Source: Orychophragmus violaceus (Eukaryota > Streptophyta > Magnoliopsida > Brassicales > Brassicaceae). From it: a stretch of 64,000 nucleotides of DNA. Shown piece by piece: positions 21,412 to 32,644 of the stretch. The notes under the pieces were generated by a model. The model saw nothing but the letters and a program-made list of their open reading frames with translations. It did no database searches and was not told the origin of the DNA. Both the position numbers and the translations under genes were made by a program. Position 1 is the stretch's first letter. The number at the start of each line of letters is the position of its first letter. The stretch spans positions 56,626,500 to 56,690,499 of the forward strand of contig CM058233.1 in NCBI GenBank assembly GCA_030180135.1, given 5' to 3'.

Positions 21412-23744
21412 AGCCTTTGCTTGCCCTCAAGCAAAACAGAGAACTAAAACATGGTGAAGAGGTTTGAAAACTTTCAGAAACTCTTTTTGTCCTAGAAGCA
21501 ACTGTTGGGATTATGTCCTGAAATCACATTGTACTTACTCTAGAGATAGTTGTATTGTCGAGATCGAACAATTCATGTGATACTAGGTAGTCATAATTTT
21601 TTGCTAGAAACCGCTTATGACAAATGAGTTGTAACTCATTTCTGGTATCGTGTGAACCTACAGGGTCACACACCTAAGCAAGTTGGATACACTTGGTATG
21701 GGATTGATCATTGGCATATGATCCGATCAATGTGTATTGGATACACATTGATATCGTGTTTTAAAGAGATGTGTCGATCGATGCCCTTGGTGCATCGATC
21801 GATACAAGATGTGTGTCGATCGACACCAATAGGTGTGTCGGTCGACACGAGGGCGAAACCGAAACTGATGTTTCGGTTTACCTCGAGGTCAATATATAAA
21901 CGAGTTTTATATTTCGACCTAGAAAAGCGTGCCATCGCAGACAGTTTCTTCTTGACAGAAAAACTGATCCTCTTTCTCTAGAAAACACAGAAATCCCAAG
22001 AGATCCGATTCCCGGCGCTAGCATCCCGGCGGATTCCAGCTTGTGTGCGTGTGGACTACGATAGAGGCGAGGCATCTGAATCGCTCCTGATCTCGTCTTA
22101 CCTGAATCATCTTCCGCTGCCAGAACAAGGTAAACCCGAGATCCATAATTCAATTACTTAAACCCTGAGATCCTAGGCTCGGAATTAAGACTTAGGGTTG
22201 CCTAATCGGATTAGGAACTGCTAGGAATTCCAACAACAACAACACTCAGATTCCCCTTAGTAAACCAATGAAAGAATCATCTGAAAGACATCAAGACCAA
22301 CATATACTTCCCCCACACTTAGCAACTGTCCTAAGTAAACTCCACAATCAATCCAAGCAATTCAAATTCACCCTACTGACTTCTTAAGCATATTAAGTGT
22401 GGTCTCACCTAAGGATTATCGATCAAAGGGCATATGGATTCTTACTTTGTCAGTTCTAGACCACCATACTATCTTTTTCTGGTTCCTTTCTTCTCTTTTC
22501 CCTTCCTTAGCATTCTGATTTTTCCCCATTGGGTATCATTTTATTTTTTTTTATCAGTGCTCTTCCCGTTAAGGGGTGTACTTTGGACACATTCCATGGA
22601 TCGCACAAGAGGTAATAGTGTTTTCTACTACTCTCGTGACCACTTCGGAGCTACTAGCTCATCCTCAGTTTATTACTCTTTTTTTTATTGGAAGGGGAGA
22701 AGGGAACCATACTCGGACAGGTTTACAAGCTGTGTCAGAACTAACAAAGGAGTCCGACTCAAGGTATACCAAGCCCTTAGGTGAGAAAATTAAGTCAAGT
22801 TAAGGGTGAAGTCAGTTAAGGATCCTCTGAATACCTGAATTGATATGGGTGTCCTCAGTAGGTTGATCAGTGTTGGGTTTTCCAATAGTCATAGATTGAT
22901 CCTGCAGCTTCATCCCAATGGTTACTTAAGTTCCTGCAATATGTTGTTAACTTCTCAAAAATTCACTGTTTCCTACTTAAACTAGTTTTGACTCAATAAA
23001 TCAAAAATTTGAAAAACAGGACTGACTCTAAGAAAACAGAAAGATAGAAGTCAGTACCACCTCCCCCACACTTGAAACACACTGTCCCTAGTAGTGTCAA
23101 GCTAGGGTTCGGTAAAAAGAAAGTAAAAATGTTAATGGATGTGTTAAGTTCTTTCTGATTTTTACCTGTCTCGCACATGCAACGATCGATGCGCATAAAT
23201 GTGTCGATCGATGCAAGGCGATTTGACATGTATCAATCGTTGCTCAGGTCTGCAACGATCGCTGCAGTGCGATTTCTCGTGTTGTGACGATCGACACAAG
23301 GTTGTGTCGATCGACGCACTGCGATTTCTCGGATCAGTCAGCAAGTCAGCAGGTTAGTCCGTGAGAAATTCTCAAATTTCGAACCTGAAAGCTGAAAATC
23401 AATGTAGACAAGCAAAATCAAAGCAACAGATAGTTCAAATGCAAACATATCATCTAAAAACATAAGCATCCTAAGGAAATCAAAAGAAAAATGCAAAAGG
23501 AAAAGAAAATAAAACACAGAACCGATGTCTGGAAATGCTCGCTACTCTCACTCGTCATCTATGCCATCATAGCGCTCAGTACCACTCGAAGAACCGGGAG
23601 TCGGAGAGCGCTGTCTACGTCTACGGGAAGGAACAGGCTGATGAATTTATGGCTGTCTCCTGCAAGTGCAGCCACGCATCCACTCCCAGATAGTCTTCAG
23701 TATCCCATCCTGACGCTCTCTCCACTCAGTCTCAGACATCTCCC
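21412..23744 (-). other. Gypsy A 3' noncoding region
   Basis: No coding motif found. Blocks around 22300-23050 are closely similar to 29990-30790 in element B, so A and B share this part. Three dyad-box modules lie between 23179 and 23317. A solo Copia LTR interrupts the region at 21503-22235. Confidence 0.75.
21503..22235 (+). mobile_element. Solo Copia LTR
   Basis: Starts TGTTGGGATTATG and ends CCAACA, colinear with but clearly diverged from the Copia LTRs at 915 and 6995. Shared blocks include CCTACAGGGTCACACACC and GTGTGCGTGTGGA. No internal region is attached, so it is the product of LTR-LTR recombination. Flanks are GCAAC on the left and ACAAC on the right, a 4-of-5 match; the CAA repeat makes the right end uncertain by 3 bp. 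It carries four dyad boxes in a row at 21771, 21792, 21813 and 21835. Confidence 0.85.
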
Positions 23745-25079
23745 CTAAAGGAAATGAAGGAACATGATAAGGCATATGTCATGTGCAGCAGCAGACTCAG
23801 GTGCAGGCGCAGATGAAGAGGAAACTCTCGTAGAAGGCTCGCCTAGAGGATGTGCCATCATAGGAACACTGCGCCGCTCTCTCATAGGAGGCTGGAAATC
23901 CAAGTCAGCCAATGTATCGATCTTAGTCAGATTAGCAGCAGGAAGCTCCACACCAAGCTTCTGCTCATGAGTGTCATAATAGACCCAGATGCGTCTCTCC
24001 TTTAGCCAAGTGGCACTCTGCATGTGAGTCAAATCCATATATGCCTTGCTATCATCACGCTCCGTGCCCTCTAAAGGGATCCTGCAATGTCTGAAGATGG
24101 GAGTGAGCAAACTGCCCACTGTCTCAGTGTCTTTCCCATCCACAGCCTTCGTCGTCAGTGTGCACAGGTGATGAGCAAACACAACTCCTAGGTTGAGATC
24201 CCTAGCAAGATCTCTCAAGTCAGTCTCATCAAACAAATCCTTCAGCCCAATAAAGAACACCTCTAACTCATTCTTGCGCATCTTGTTTGTCTCGGCTTTA
24301 CACAACAGTGTGTAGCCCAAGACGCGGATCACATATCTGAGCACCGGATGTCTGACCATAATCTGCTTTGTGGTCCTTGAGTCATATGCCCGTCTGCCTA
24401 TCTAATCCCAGAAATACTGCGCCTCGTGTCTATCCCACTCAAGAGCTATACCAGTGCGTGTACGCTCCACGCTGAAACCATAAATACGGCAGATATCTAG
24501 AAAGGGAATCCGATACCTGACTCCTAAGATCATGAATGTAAAAATCCCATCTGCGGCCTTCTTGCGCTCTGGATCAGGATAATAGACCCTGCAGGTCTCC
24601 AACAACTGTCTAACCAAGTCTTGGTACAGCTCATAGTACTGTATAGGCATACTCCCCAGACCAATGCCCTTAATCAATCTAAGCACCTGCTCATCAATGC
24701 CTAAGTGCTTGCAGCTCCAATAGTCAACAAACTTAGTCGGCTTAAATTCCATATCACACCAGGCATTGTAGAGCAGTGTATCGAACTCGTCCCAGTAGTC
24801 ATTGATTGGCCTCTCTGTGAACTCATCAGTCTTAATCTGCTTATCAGGTGTCGTGCTCCACACCTTGTCTGTTCGGATCTTCACCTTATCGGCCCTAGGC
24901 CAAAGCAACTGTATGGCTTCCCTATCTCTCTGATAAGGCTCAGGAGGTGGTGAATCTCGGATAAACCATTCCGCTGGTGGAGGAGTTTGATCCGCAGCTG
25001 TAGTAGCTCTGCGTTTGCGAGGTTGTCCGCGAGGAGGCATCTTAGATTCACGTCTGAAACATCGATAGTAAGAAAACAT
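23745..25079 (-). pseudogene. ATHILA ORF-1-like protein, one internal stop
   Basis: A minus-strand frame of about 445 codons is interrupted by a single TAG at 24402-24404; both sides are in the same frame. The first part (from 25079) starts with a basic segment (RGQPRKRRATT). It then has a folded domain with FVDYWSCKHLGIDEQVL and a segment ending ILGVRYRIPFLDICRIYGF, which resembles the Arabidopsis ATHILA ORF-1 family. The second part has RHPVLRYVIRVLGYTLL and an acidic, serine-rich tail. The function of this family is unknown; it usually lies downstream of pol. Here it directly follows the Gag-like frame, with pol absent. Confidence 0.7.
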
Positions 25080-25662
25080 ACCTTAGTTTCGGCTCAAATT
25101 GATGAGAGATACTGATAGAGCTCGAAAAATCAAGTGAGTTAGCACTTTGAATCGTTTAAGTTGAGCAAGAAATGAGTGAGGAATCAAAGAGGGGAAATCG
25201 GCCAGGGTTTATCGTGAGAAAGAAATGAAGAAGAAGAAAGAAGAAAGAAAATTAAGCGTGACTTACCTGGTCGTGCTTGCATCGACCGTTGCTTTAAGGG
25301 CAGCGATCGTTGCAAGGCGATTTATCTCCTCGTCATTTCTCCCTGCAACGACCGTTGCACAAGTGCATCGATCGTCACAAGGCGATTCTTCTTTTTCAAA
25401 TTACCCTGCATCGATCGTTACAAAAGTGCAACGATCGACGCAGATCTCCAGACTCGTGTTCTGTAATAAAAACTTAGCAAAAACTAAACAGAAACGTTAA
25501 ATCCTAAGAAAAACACCAAAAATAAATAAAATACTAAAACCTAACAGTGGGTTGCCTCCCACTCATCGCTTGTTTTAAGTCATTAGCTTGACTGATGGTA
25601 GGAGATCAGACTTACGGGGGTTTCAACAGAGACTTGGAGTGTCTCTGTGAATGTCTCTTCAT
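25080..25662 (-). other. Spacer between Gag-like frame and ATHILA ORF
   Basis: Noncoding. It contains three dyad-box modules in a row (25279/25300, 25345/25365, 25408/25428), two of them followed by AAGGCGATT. A complete Athila element would carry pol between these two genes; nothing of it remains here. Confidence 0.65.
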
Positions 25663-27120
25663 CTAGGGTGGTGTGTAAGCAGTATCAGCGTGATACCGTC
25701 CAAGGAACGTAGGAAGAAATTCAGGGCGGGAGTGAAACTTGGGTGGTGTAGAGCGTTTCCCTGCATTCACAGCAATGGAGTCAGGAGGTTTAAGTTTAGA
25801 AGGTGCATACCTTTGCTTTGGTGGAGATCTGATGTTCGGAGCTTTCCGCTTATGAGCAGTTTTAGGCTCTGAAGATGTTAGAGTAGATTTCTGATGAACC
25901 ACCATCTTCGTTTCTCCACTATCTGACGCTGTAATTCCACCAATCTAAAATTTATCTTTCAAATGACCCTCAGTGGAGATTATCTTCCTTGCACGTCTCA
26001 ACATACTAGGATGAACTTGTGAAGCTTCAGCTGGTGGAGCTTCATTCATCTCCTTATCCACCACTACTATGCTCTCGACTACATTTTGCTCATGTTTAGA
26101 CCTTATAGGAACTTTTGGAAATGGTATTGGAGGTTTGTAGACCCTTTCCCCAATAATTCCACGAGAGACAAGTGAGGCTGATTTTTCATGGTATGCAACG
26201 GTCGACGCACTTGGTGCAACGATCGACGCATATAGTTCATCTCGAGTTCAAGCTCCAGTCTCGGGTTTTTCAGCTTCTTTCACGAGTTCAGCAGTCTTAA
26301 ACTCAAAATCCTCTCCTTGGCTTTGTCCATTATCAATCTGAACCTTCAAAGCTCTGATGCGGGTGTCCATGACACTGAAAGGGGGTCGATCGACACTGAT
26401 GGATTTTACCAAAAGATCAATGTCAATCTCGGTTGAGTCTGGTCCGTCGAAGCTTTCAAACTCATGGATTTCAGTTTCGAATTCTTCTCTGTTTTCCACA
26501 ATTCCAATAGCCTTAACTTCAAGATATGATCCCTGATTCAGCCTATGGTCAACCTGAACTGAGATGGCGTTGACATGAGCTTTCTGAGCATTCTTCCCCT
26601 TGGCAAAATTTTAAATTTGATCCACTTGTGTATCCAGCAGCCTCATATGAGTGTTCAAGGACTCAAACTTACCATTCAAATCAGTGTACAAGGTCTCAAA
26701 CTTCGAGTTGAAAGACACAGTGGTCTGTTGTTGTCCCTCAAGAAACTGCTCCATCATGACTTCCAATCTGCTCTTATGTGTAGGTGCAGGAGGTGCTTGG
26801 TGAGATGAATAACCATAACTAGAACCTTGTCTCTGCTGATTTCCATATGTCTGTCCATGATAATCAGCTCCAGCTATATAATTCATCTCTGCAAACTCCT
26901 CAGCTACTGCATCAGATCGGATTTGTCTCTTCCAAAGTAGGATGTTGTGGATAGAATCAATCTTGTCTTTCATCTCAGCTATCTGCCCTACAAATGCGTA
27001 GTACCCTGGTATGATGGGGTTTCCATCCCCATCCAGTTTCTGACCCTTTGCGTTGTATATATGACCCTCTTGGTCTCGTAAAATGCCGTCTTCACCGCGA
27101 ATCAGAATCACAAGTTCCAT
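25663..27120 (-). pseudogene. Gypsy A Gag-like frame, C-terminal type, with stops
   Basis: One minus-strand frame from 27120 to 25663 carries several stops (for example at 26611-26613 and 26248-26250). The first 169 residues contain SRLEVMMEQFLEGQQQTT and FESLNTHMRLLDTQV, the coiled region that follows the Gag core in Athila elements. The last part has APNIRSPPKQRYAP and ends ADTAYTPP. Element B has the same protein intact at 31207-32421. No Gag core or zinc knuckle is seen. Dyad boxes fall within the frame at 26195 and 26216. Confidence 0.7.
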
Positions 27121-27331
27121 TAGAGTGAAACCTGTTAAGTGCTCAAACTCTCGGTATCACTGGTTTCGCCTTGTGTCGATCGATGCGAGGTATGCGTCGA
27201 TCGATGCAGTGCGATTCCTGCAACACCAAAAAAACAAAAGCGTAAGTAAACTAGAAAAATAAAATAAAATAAAAAATGCTTAGTCTAAATCCTAATACTG
27301 AATCTATCGGCGAACTCAAAGAGTCCCCGGC

Positions 27332-27336
27332 AACGG
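27332..27336. repeat. Target-site duplication of gypsy B, left copy
   Basis: AACGG before LTR B1, repeated at 33842-33846 after LTR B3. The same five bases also follow LTR B1 at 28534-28538. Removing B and one copy restores an unbroken tRNA-Asp-type primer site of element A. Confidence 0.9.
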
Positions 27337-28533
27337 TGATAGGCTCAGAGTTTTAATCCCTATACTAAACTGCAAGTGCACAACAATATCAATGTAGTAT
27401 ATAGGGTATCGAAATCCACAGAGACTCCGGTATTCAATAGCTCAAGAACAGGAATTTAACTAGGAAGAAAGCAATGTAATTGAATTAAAAGTAATGCAAG
27501 AAAGTAAATCAGTAGCAGAGATTAACGGTTGTGAAAGCAAGTTATTAAGAGCGCTAGGTCTAGGGCGTTCTCAGGAAATCAGACAAGCAGACAGTTCATT
27601 CAGCAAGGATCTAATTAAGCACAGTTCTAGAACTCAAAACACAGATATAGAATTAACCAAATTCCTTTGCGATAATTCTCTAAGTCTAAGTGCAGCAAAC
27701 CAAACTTTCGTTTGCGAGAACTAACAGATTAAACCAGCTTTAATTCCAAGTTTGATATGTTCACAATTATCCTAAACCAAACTTCCGTTTGCGAATAGTT
27801 TAATTGCCCAATTTAATTAGTTCAGATTTCTAAACCCCACTTCCGTGACGTATTTAGCAACCTAAGATCTAGATTCTAATTGATCAGGTTAGAACTAGCT
27901 TTAAGCACAATTACATTGAAGAACAGATATAGTTTGAATCCTTAACTGAAATTGAACAAGTCTAGCAAGTCATGAAATCCTATGTGAGAAACCCTAAACC
28001 TAACAAGGAATCTACTCAGACATAGATAATGAAAACATAATCATATGATGAATAAATTGCATAAAAGATAAAAGATTAAGGGGTTCGAAATCTTCTCCAA
28101 ATACAGATGATGTAACAGGTTCAGATCAGCCCCAAAAGCTCTAAAAATCCTCTGCTCTTAATTATAAAAGCGTAAATGTAAAGCGTATCTAAAAACTCAA
28201 TAATATAGGTCTAATCTCGGCCAGGGGCTTCTTTGTAAATATCAGGAACTTCTGGATCAAAGTGCAATATCTTGATTCTTCTTAACCGCCGAGTTTTGGC
28301 CCATCTCGCTGGTGCATCGACCGTTGCAGGTGTGCAACGATCAACACCTTTCTCTGTTTCGGACAGTGAACTCTATCTCTCGGCCAAACACTCCAAAAAT
28401 CTCCAAAATGCTCCATTATCTCCAATTCAACTCCAAACCTGATTATACCTGTAAAAGATTCTAAAATAACACAAAAGACACTAAAAACACAACTATATCA
28501 TGGCATAAAACTAGTAAAAACCATGATATATCA
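27337..28533 (-). repeat. Gypsy B LTR B1
   Basis: 1197 bp, TGATAGG...TATATCA. It is flanked by AACGG on each side, as a solo LTR would be. Contains one dyad-box pair at 28314-28327 and 28334-28347. An apparent 76-codon ORF inside it is part of the LTR and recurs in B2 and B3. Confidence 0.92.
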
Positions 28534-28645
28534 AACGGCGCCAAAAACAAAAACAAAAACGAAAAGAAAAAGAAAAATCCTAGTAAAACCCTAGGCTCGA
28601 AGCTATCGAAGACTCAAAGAGTCCCCGACAACGGCGCCAAAAACT
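28534..28645 (-). other. 112-bp leader and primer-site remnant between LTRs B1 and B2
   Basis: On the minus strand it reads primer site TGGCGCCGTTGTCGGGGAC, then about 70 bp of B leader, then a second TTTTTGGCGCCGTT just before B1. The leader matches 32560-32644. The junction lies in a CAAAAAC repeat, suggesting a deletion between short homologies. Confidence 0.8.
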
Positions 28646-29842
28646 TGATAGGCTCAAAGTTTTAATCCCTATACTAAACTGCAAGTGCACAGCAATATCA
28701 ATGTAGTATATAGGATATCGAAATCCACAGAGACTCCGGTATTCAATAGCTCAAGAACAGGAATTTAACTAGGAAGAAAGAAATGTAATTGAATTAAAAG
28801 TAATGCAAGAAAGTAAATCAGTAGCAGAGATTAACGGTTGTGAAAGCAAGTTATTAAGAGCGCTAGGTCTAGGGCGTTCTCAGGAAATCAGACAAGCAGA
28901 CAGTTCATTCAGCAAGGATCTAATTAAGCACAGTTCTAGAACCCAAAACACAGATATAGAATTAACCAAATTCCTTTGCGATAATTCTCTAAGTCTAAGT
29001 GCAGCAAACCAAACTTTCGTTTGCGAGAACTAACAGATTAAACCAGCTTTAATTCCAAGTTTGATATGTTCACAATTATCCTAAACCAAACTTCCGTTTG
29101 CGAATAGTTTAATTGCCCAATTTAATTAGTTCAGATTCCTAAACCCCACTTCCGTGACGTATTTAGCAACCTAAGATCTAGATTCTAATTGATCAGGTTA
29201 GAACTAGCTTTAAGCACAATTAAATTGAAGAACAGATATAGTTTGAATCCTTAACTGAAATTGAACAAGTCTAGCAAGTCATGAAATCCTATGTGAGAAA
29301 TCCTAAACCTAACAAGGAATCTACTCAGACATAGATAATGAAAACATAATCATATGATGAATAAATTGCATAAAAGATAAAAGATTAAGGGGTTCGAAAT
29401 CTTCTCCAAATACAGATGATGTAACAGGTTCAGATCAGCCCCAAAAGCTCAAAAAATCCTCTGCTCTTAATTATGAAAGCGTAAATGTAAAGCGTATCTA
29501 AAAACTCAATAATATAGGTCTAATCTCGGCCAGGGGCTTCTTTGTAAATATCAGGAACTTCTGGATCAAAGTGCAATATCTTGATTCTTCTAAACCGCCG
29601 AGTTTTGGCCCATCTCGCTGGTGCATCGACCGTTGCAGGTGTGCAACGATCGACACCTTTCTCTGTTTCGGACAGTGAACTCTATCTCTCGGCCAAACAC
29701 TCCAAAAATCTCCAAAATGCTCCATTATCTCCAATTCAACTCCAAACCTGATTATACCTGTAAAAGATTCTAAAAGAACAGAAAAGACACTAAAAACACA
29801 ACTATATCAAGGCATAAAACTAGTAAAAACCATGATATATCA
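28646..29842 (-). repeat. Gypsy B LTR B2
   Basis: 1197 bp. It is the 3' LTR of the gag-bearing unit: the purine tract AAGTGTGGGGGAGT (minus strand) lies at 29843-29856. Few single-base differences from B1 and B3. Confidence 0.92.
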
Positions 29843-31206
29843 ACTCCCCCACACTTAGCCTTTGCTTGCCCTCAAGCAAAACAGAGAACTAAAGCTTGGT
29901 GAAGAGGTTTGAAAACTTTCAGAAACTCATTTCATCCTAGAAGCTACAATACTCAGATTCCCCTTAGTAAACCACTGAAAGAATCAATCACAGGATATCA
30001 AGACCAACATGTACTTCCCCCACACTTAGCAACTGTCCTAGGTAAACTCCACAATCACATTCAAGCATTCAAATTCTCCCTAGTGACTTCTGCAAGTATT
30101 TAAGTGCGGTCTCACCTAAGGAGTATCGATCAAAGGGCACATGGATTCTTACCTTATCAGCTCTAGACCACCATACTATCTTTCTCTAGTCCCTTTCTTC
30201 TCTTTCCCTTCTTTAACAACTGATTTTTCCCCACTAGGTATCATTTTATTTTTTTTATCAGTGTTCTTCCCGTTATGGAGTGTACTTTGGACACATTCCA
30301 TGGATCACATGAGAGAAAATAGTGTTTGCTACCATTCCCATGACCACTTCGGAGTTACTAACTCATCCTCAGTTTATTATTATTATTTTTTACTTTATAG
30401 AAGGGGAGAAGGGAACTAAATAGGGTAGGTTGACAGGCTGTGTCAGAACTAACAAGGGAATCCGACACAAAGTATACCAAGCCCTTAGGTGAGAAATCTA
30501 AGTCAGTATTAAATTGAAGTCAGTAAAAGGATCCTCTGATACCTGAAGTGATGTGGGTGTTCCCAGTAGGTTGATCTGTGATGGGGTTTTCTAATAGTCA
30601 GAGATAGATCCTGCAACTTCATCCCAATAGTTACTTAAGTTCCTGCAAGTCTTGTAAATCTTCTCAGAAAATCATAGTTTCTTACTTAAACAATTTTGAC
30701 TCAATAAAACAAATTTTTTTGAAAAACGGACTGACTCTTAAGAAAACAGAAAACAAAAGTCAGTAGCACCTCCCCCACACTTAAGACACACTGTCCCCAG
30801 TAGTGTCCAGCGAAGGATCGGTAAAAAGAAAATAAAATTTTTTTTGAAAAGGTGAAATTATGTCTGTCGGGTTACCTCTGTCGCTCAGGCATCGACCGTT
30901 GCACTAAGTGCATCGACCGTTACTTGGCGATTTTCGTGTATAGTCGATCGTTGCTCAAGAGCGCAACGATCGCTGCAATGCGATTCCTTTCGTGTTGTGA
31001 CGATCGACACAGAAGTGAGTCGATCGTTGCACTGCGATTTTGTCCGAGACCTGCAAACATAAACTCACCAAAAACAAAAACAAACGTAAAATCCTAACAA
31101 AAACACCAAAAATTAAGTAGAAGAACACCAGTACCTAATGGTGGGTTGCCTCCCACCCAGCGCTTGTTTAAGGTCAATAGCTTGACCGATCAGAAAGAGA
31201 TCGGAC
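29843..31206 (-). other. Gypsy B polypurine tract and 3' noncoding region
   Basis: Begins with the purine tract at 29843-29856 and shares long blocks with the same region of element A. Three dyad-box modules at 30889/30910, 30941/30963 and 30997/31017 are each followed at once by a GCGATT tail. No coding motif. Confidence 0.75.
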
Positions 31207-32421
31207 TCATGGCGGTTTCAACAGAGACTTTGAGTGTCTCTGTGAATGTCTCCTCATCCAAGGTGGCGTATAAGCATTCAGATCATGAGATCTTCCAAGG
31301 AACGAACGATAAGGGTCGGGGTGGGAGTGTAGCTTCGGCGGGATTCTTTGTTTTCCTGCATTCAAAACAATGTGATCAGAAGGATTAAGCTTAGGTGATT
31401 TGTACCTTACCTTTGATGTATATCTGATGTCTGGAGCTTTCTGCTTATGAACAGTTGCAGGTACTGAAGATGTTAGAGCAGGTTCAAGAGGAACCGCCAT
31501 CTTCTTCTTTTCACTATCAGATACTGTAGTTCTACCAATCTGAACTTCTTCTTTTAGATGACCATCAGTGGAGATCATCTTCTTTGCATGAACTCGCGAA
31601 GTTTCAACTGGTGGTGTTTTATTCACCTTCTTATCCATCACTTTTATGCAGTTAGCCACTTCTAGCTCTTGTTTGGAGGGTTTAGGAACCTTAGGATATG
31701 GCACTGGGGGCTTGTAGACTCGTTTTGGTACTGTTGCAGTTTTCTGGTCATGTCTGCGTTCTGTGTCGATCGTTACATGATGTGTGTCGATCGATGCAAG
31801 GCGATTTTGTTTCTCGAAAGAACTCGAAATTGCCGTCAGAATGGCGTGTCGATCGTCACTGAGGGGGTGTCGATCGGTGCATGTATCAGGCAGACAATAT
31901 TCATCCAGAAAATCCGAGATTATGCTCTGTTCTTCGCCAAGCAACTCAATCTCATCCCTTATGTTCACAGCATTGATGTGCAGCTTCCGTTCAGCTCTCT
32001 TAGCTTCATTCTGCCTCTCTATTGCTACATCTCTTCGTTCAATTTTGATATCCAGCTCCTCCATATGCGTGCTCAAAGATTCAAACTTCTCATTCAAGTC
32101 TTCATACAAAGCATCCATCTTTGAGTTGAAGGACCTATCAATCTGTTGTTGTCTCTCAAGGTACTGCTCCATCATGATTTCCATTCTGCTCTCATGAGCT
32201 GTAGGTGCAGGCGGTACTTGGTAAGAAGAAACACTACAACTCCTTGTAAAGGGTTTCTGAAAAGCAGATCCGTGACTATAGAATCCAGTTCCTTCAACGC
32301 AATGGTTAGCTTCTTGTGCATACTTTCCAAGTAGAAGACTATGCAGAGAGTCAACTTGGTTCTTCAACCCAGCTATCTGTGAACTGTCAATCCCTGAGCT
32401 GAAAATATCATTCCGACACAT
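31207..32421 (-). CDS. Gypsy B Gag-like protein, 404 residues, intact
   Basis: The only intact gene of element B. Residues about 75-170 form a coiled region with ESRMEIMMEQYLERQQQ and FESLSTHMEELDIKIERRD, matching the part that follows the Gag core in Athila elements. A proline-rich stretch (YKPPVPYPKVPKP) lies past the middle, and the tail ends with AYTPPWMRR. Near residues 205-225 the dyad boxes are translated as SIDT/TIDT repeats. There is no Gag core, zinc knuckle or protease. The ATG at 32421 is the first in frame after the leader. An intact frame beside a wholly missing pol suggests selection or very recent origin. Confidence 0.75.
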   Translation of the reverse strand: MCRNDIFSSGIDSSQIAGLKNQVDSLHSLLLGKYAQEANHCVEGTGFYSHGSAFQKPFTRSCSVSSYQVPPAPTAHESRMEIMMEQYLERQQQIDRSFNSKMDALYEDLNEKFESLSTHMEELDIKIERRDVAIERQNEAKRAERKLHINAVNIRDEIELLGEEQSIISDFLDEYCLPDTCTDRHPLSDDRHAILTAISSSFEKQNRLASIDTHHVTIDTERRHDQKTATVPKRVYKPPVPYPKVPKPSKQELEVANCIKVMDKKVNKTPPVETSRVHAKKMISTDGHLKEEVQIGRTTVSDSEKKKMAVPLEPALTSSVPATVHKQKAPDIRYTSKVRYKSPKLNPSDHIVLNAGKQRIPPKLHSHPDPYRSFLGRSHDLNAYTPPWMRRHSQRHSKSLLKPP

Positions 32422-32644
32422 CGTCCTGATGATCTCTTAGTGTTCTTGGTGATTCAGCGAAGTGTGTCGATCGATGCAAGAAGGGCGTCGATCGATGCAA
32501 TGCGAAATCAGAGAAAACAGAAAAATAAATCAGCAAAAAAAAAAAACAAAAACAAAAACGAAAAGAAAAAGAAAAATCCTTGTAAAACCCTAGGCTCGAA
32601 GCTATCGAAGACTCAAAGAGTCCCCGACAACGGCGCCAAAAACT
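32422..32644 (-). promoter_or_regulatory. Gypsy B leader and tRNA-Asp-type primer-binding site
   Basis: Minus strand: three to five bases after the 5' LTR comes TTGGCGCCGTTGTCGGGGAC, the primer site typical of Athila/Tat elements (32620-32640). A dyad-box pair lies at 32464-32477 and 32485-32498, followed by AATGCGA. An A-rich tract at 32535-32575 may mark slippage. Confidence 0.8.

Noticed and set aside
23179..32498. Regularly spaced boxes as a CRISPR-like array
   Set aside because: Spacers are 6-8 bp, the boxes vary, and the setting is plant LTR elements without cas genes.
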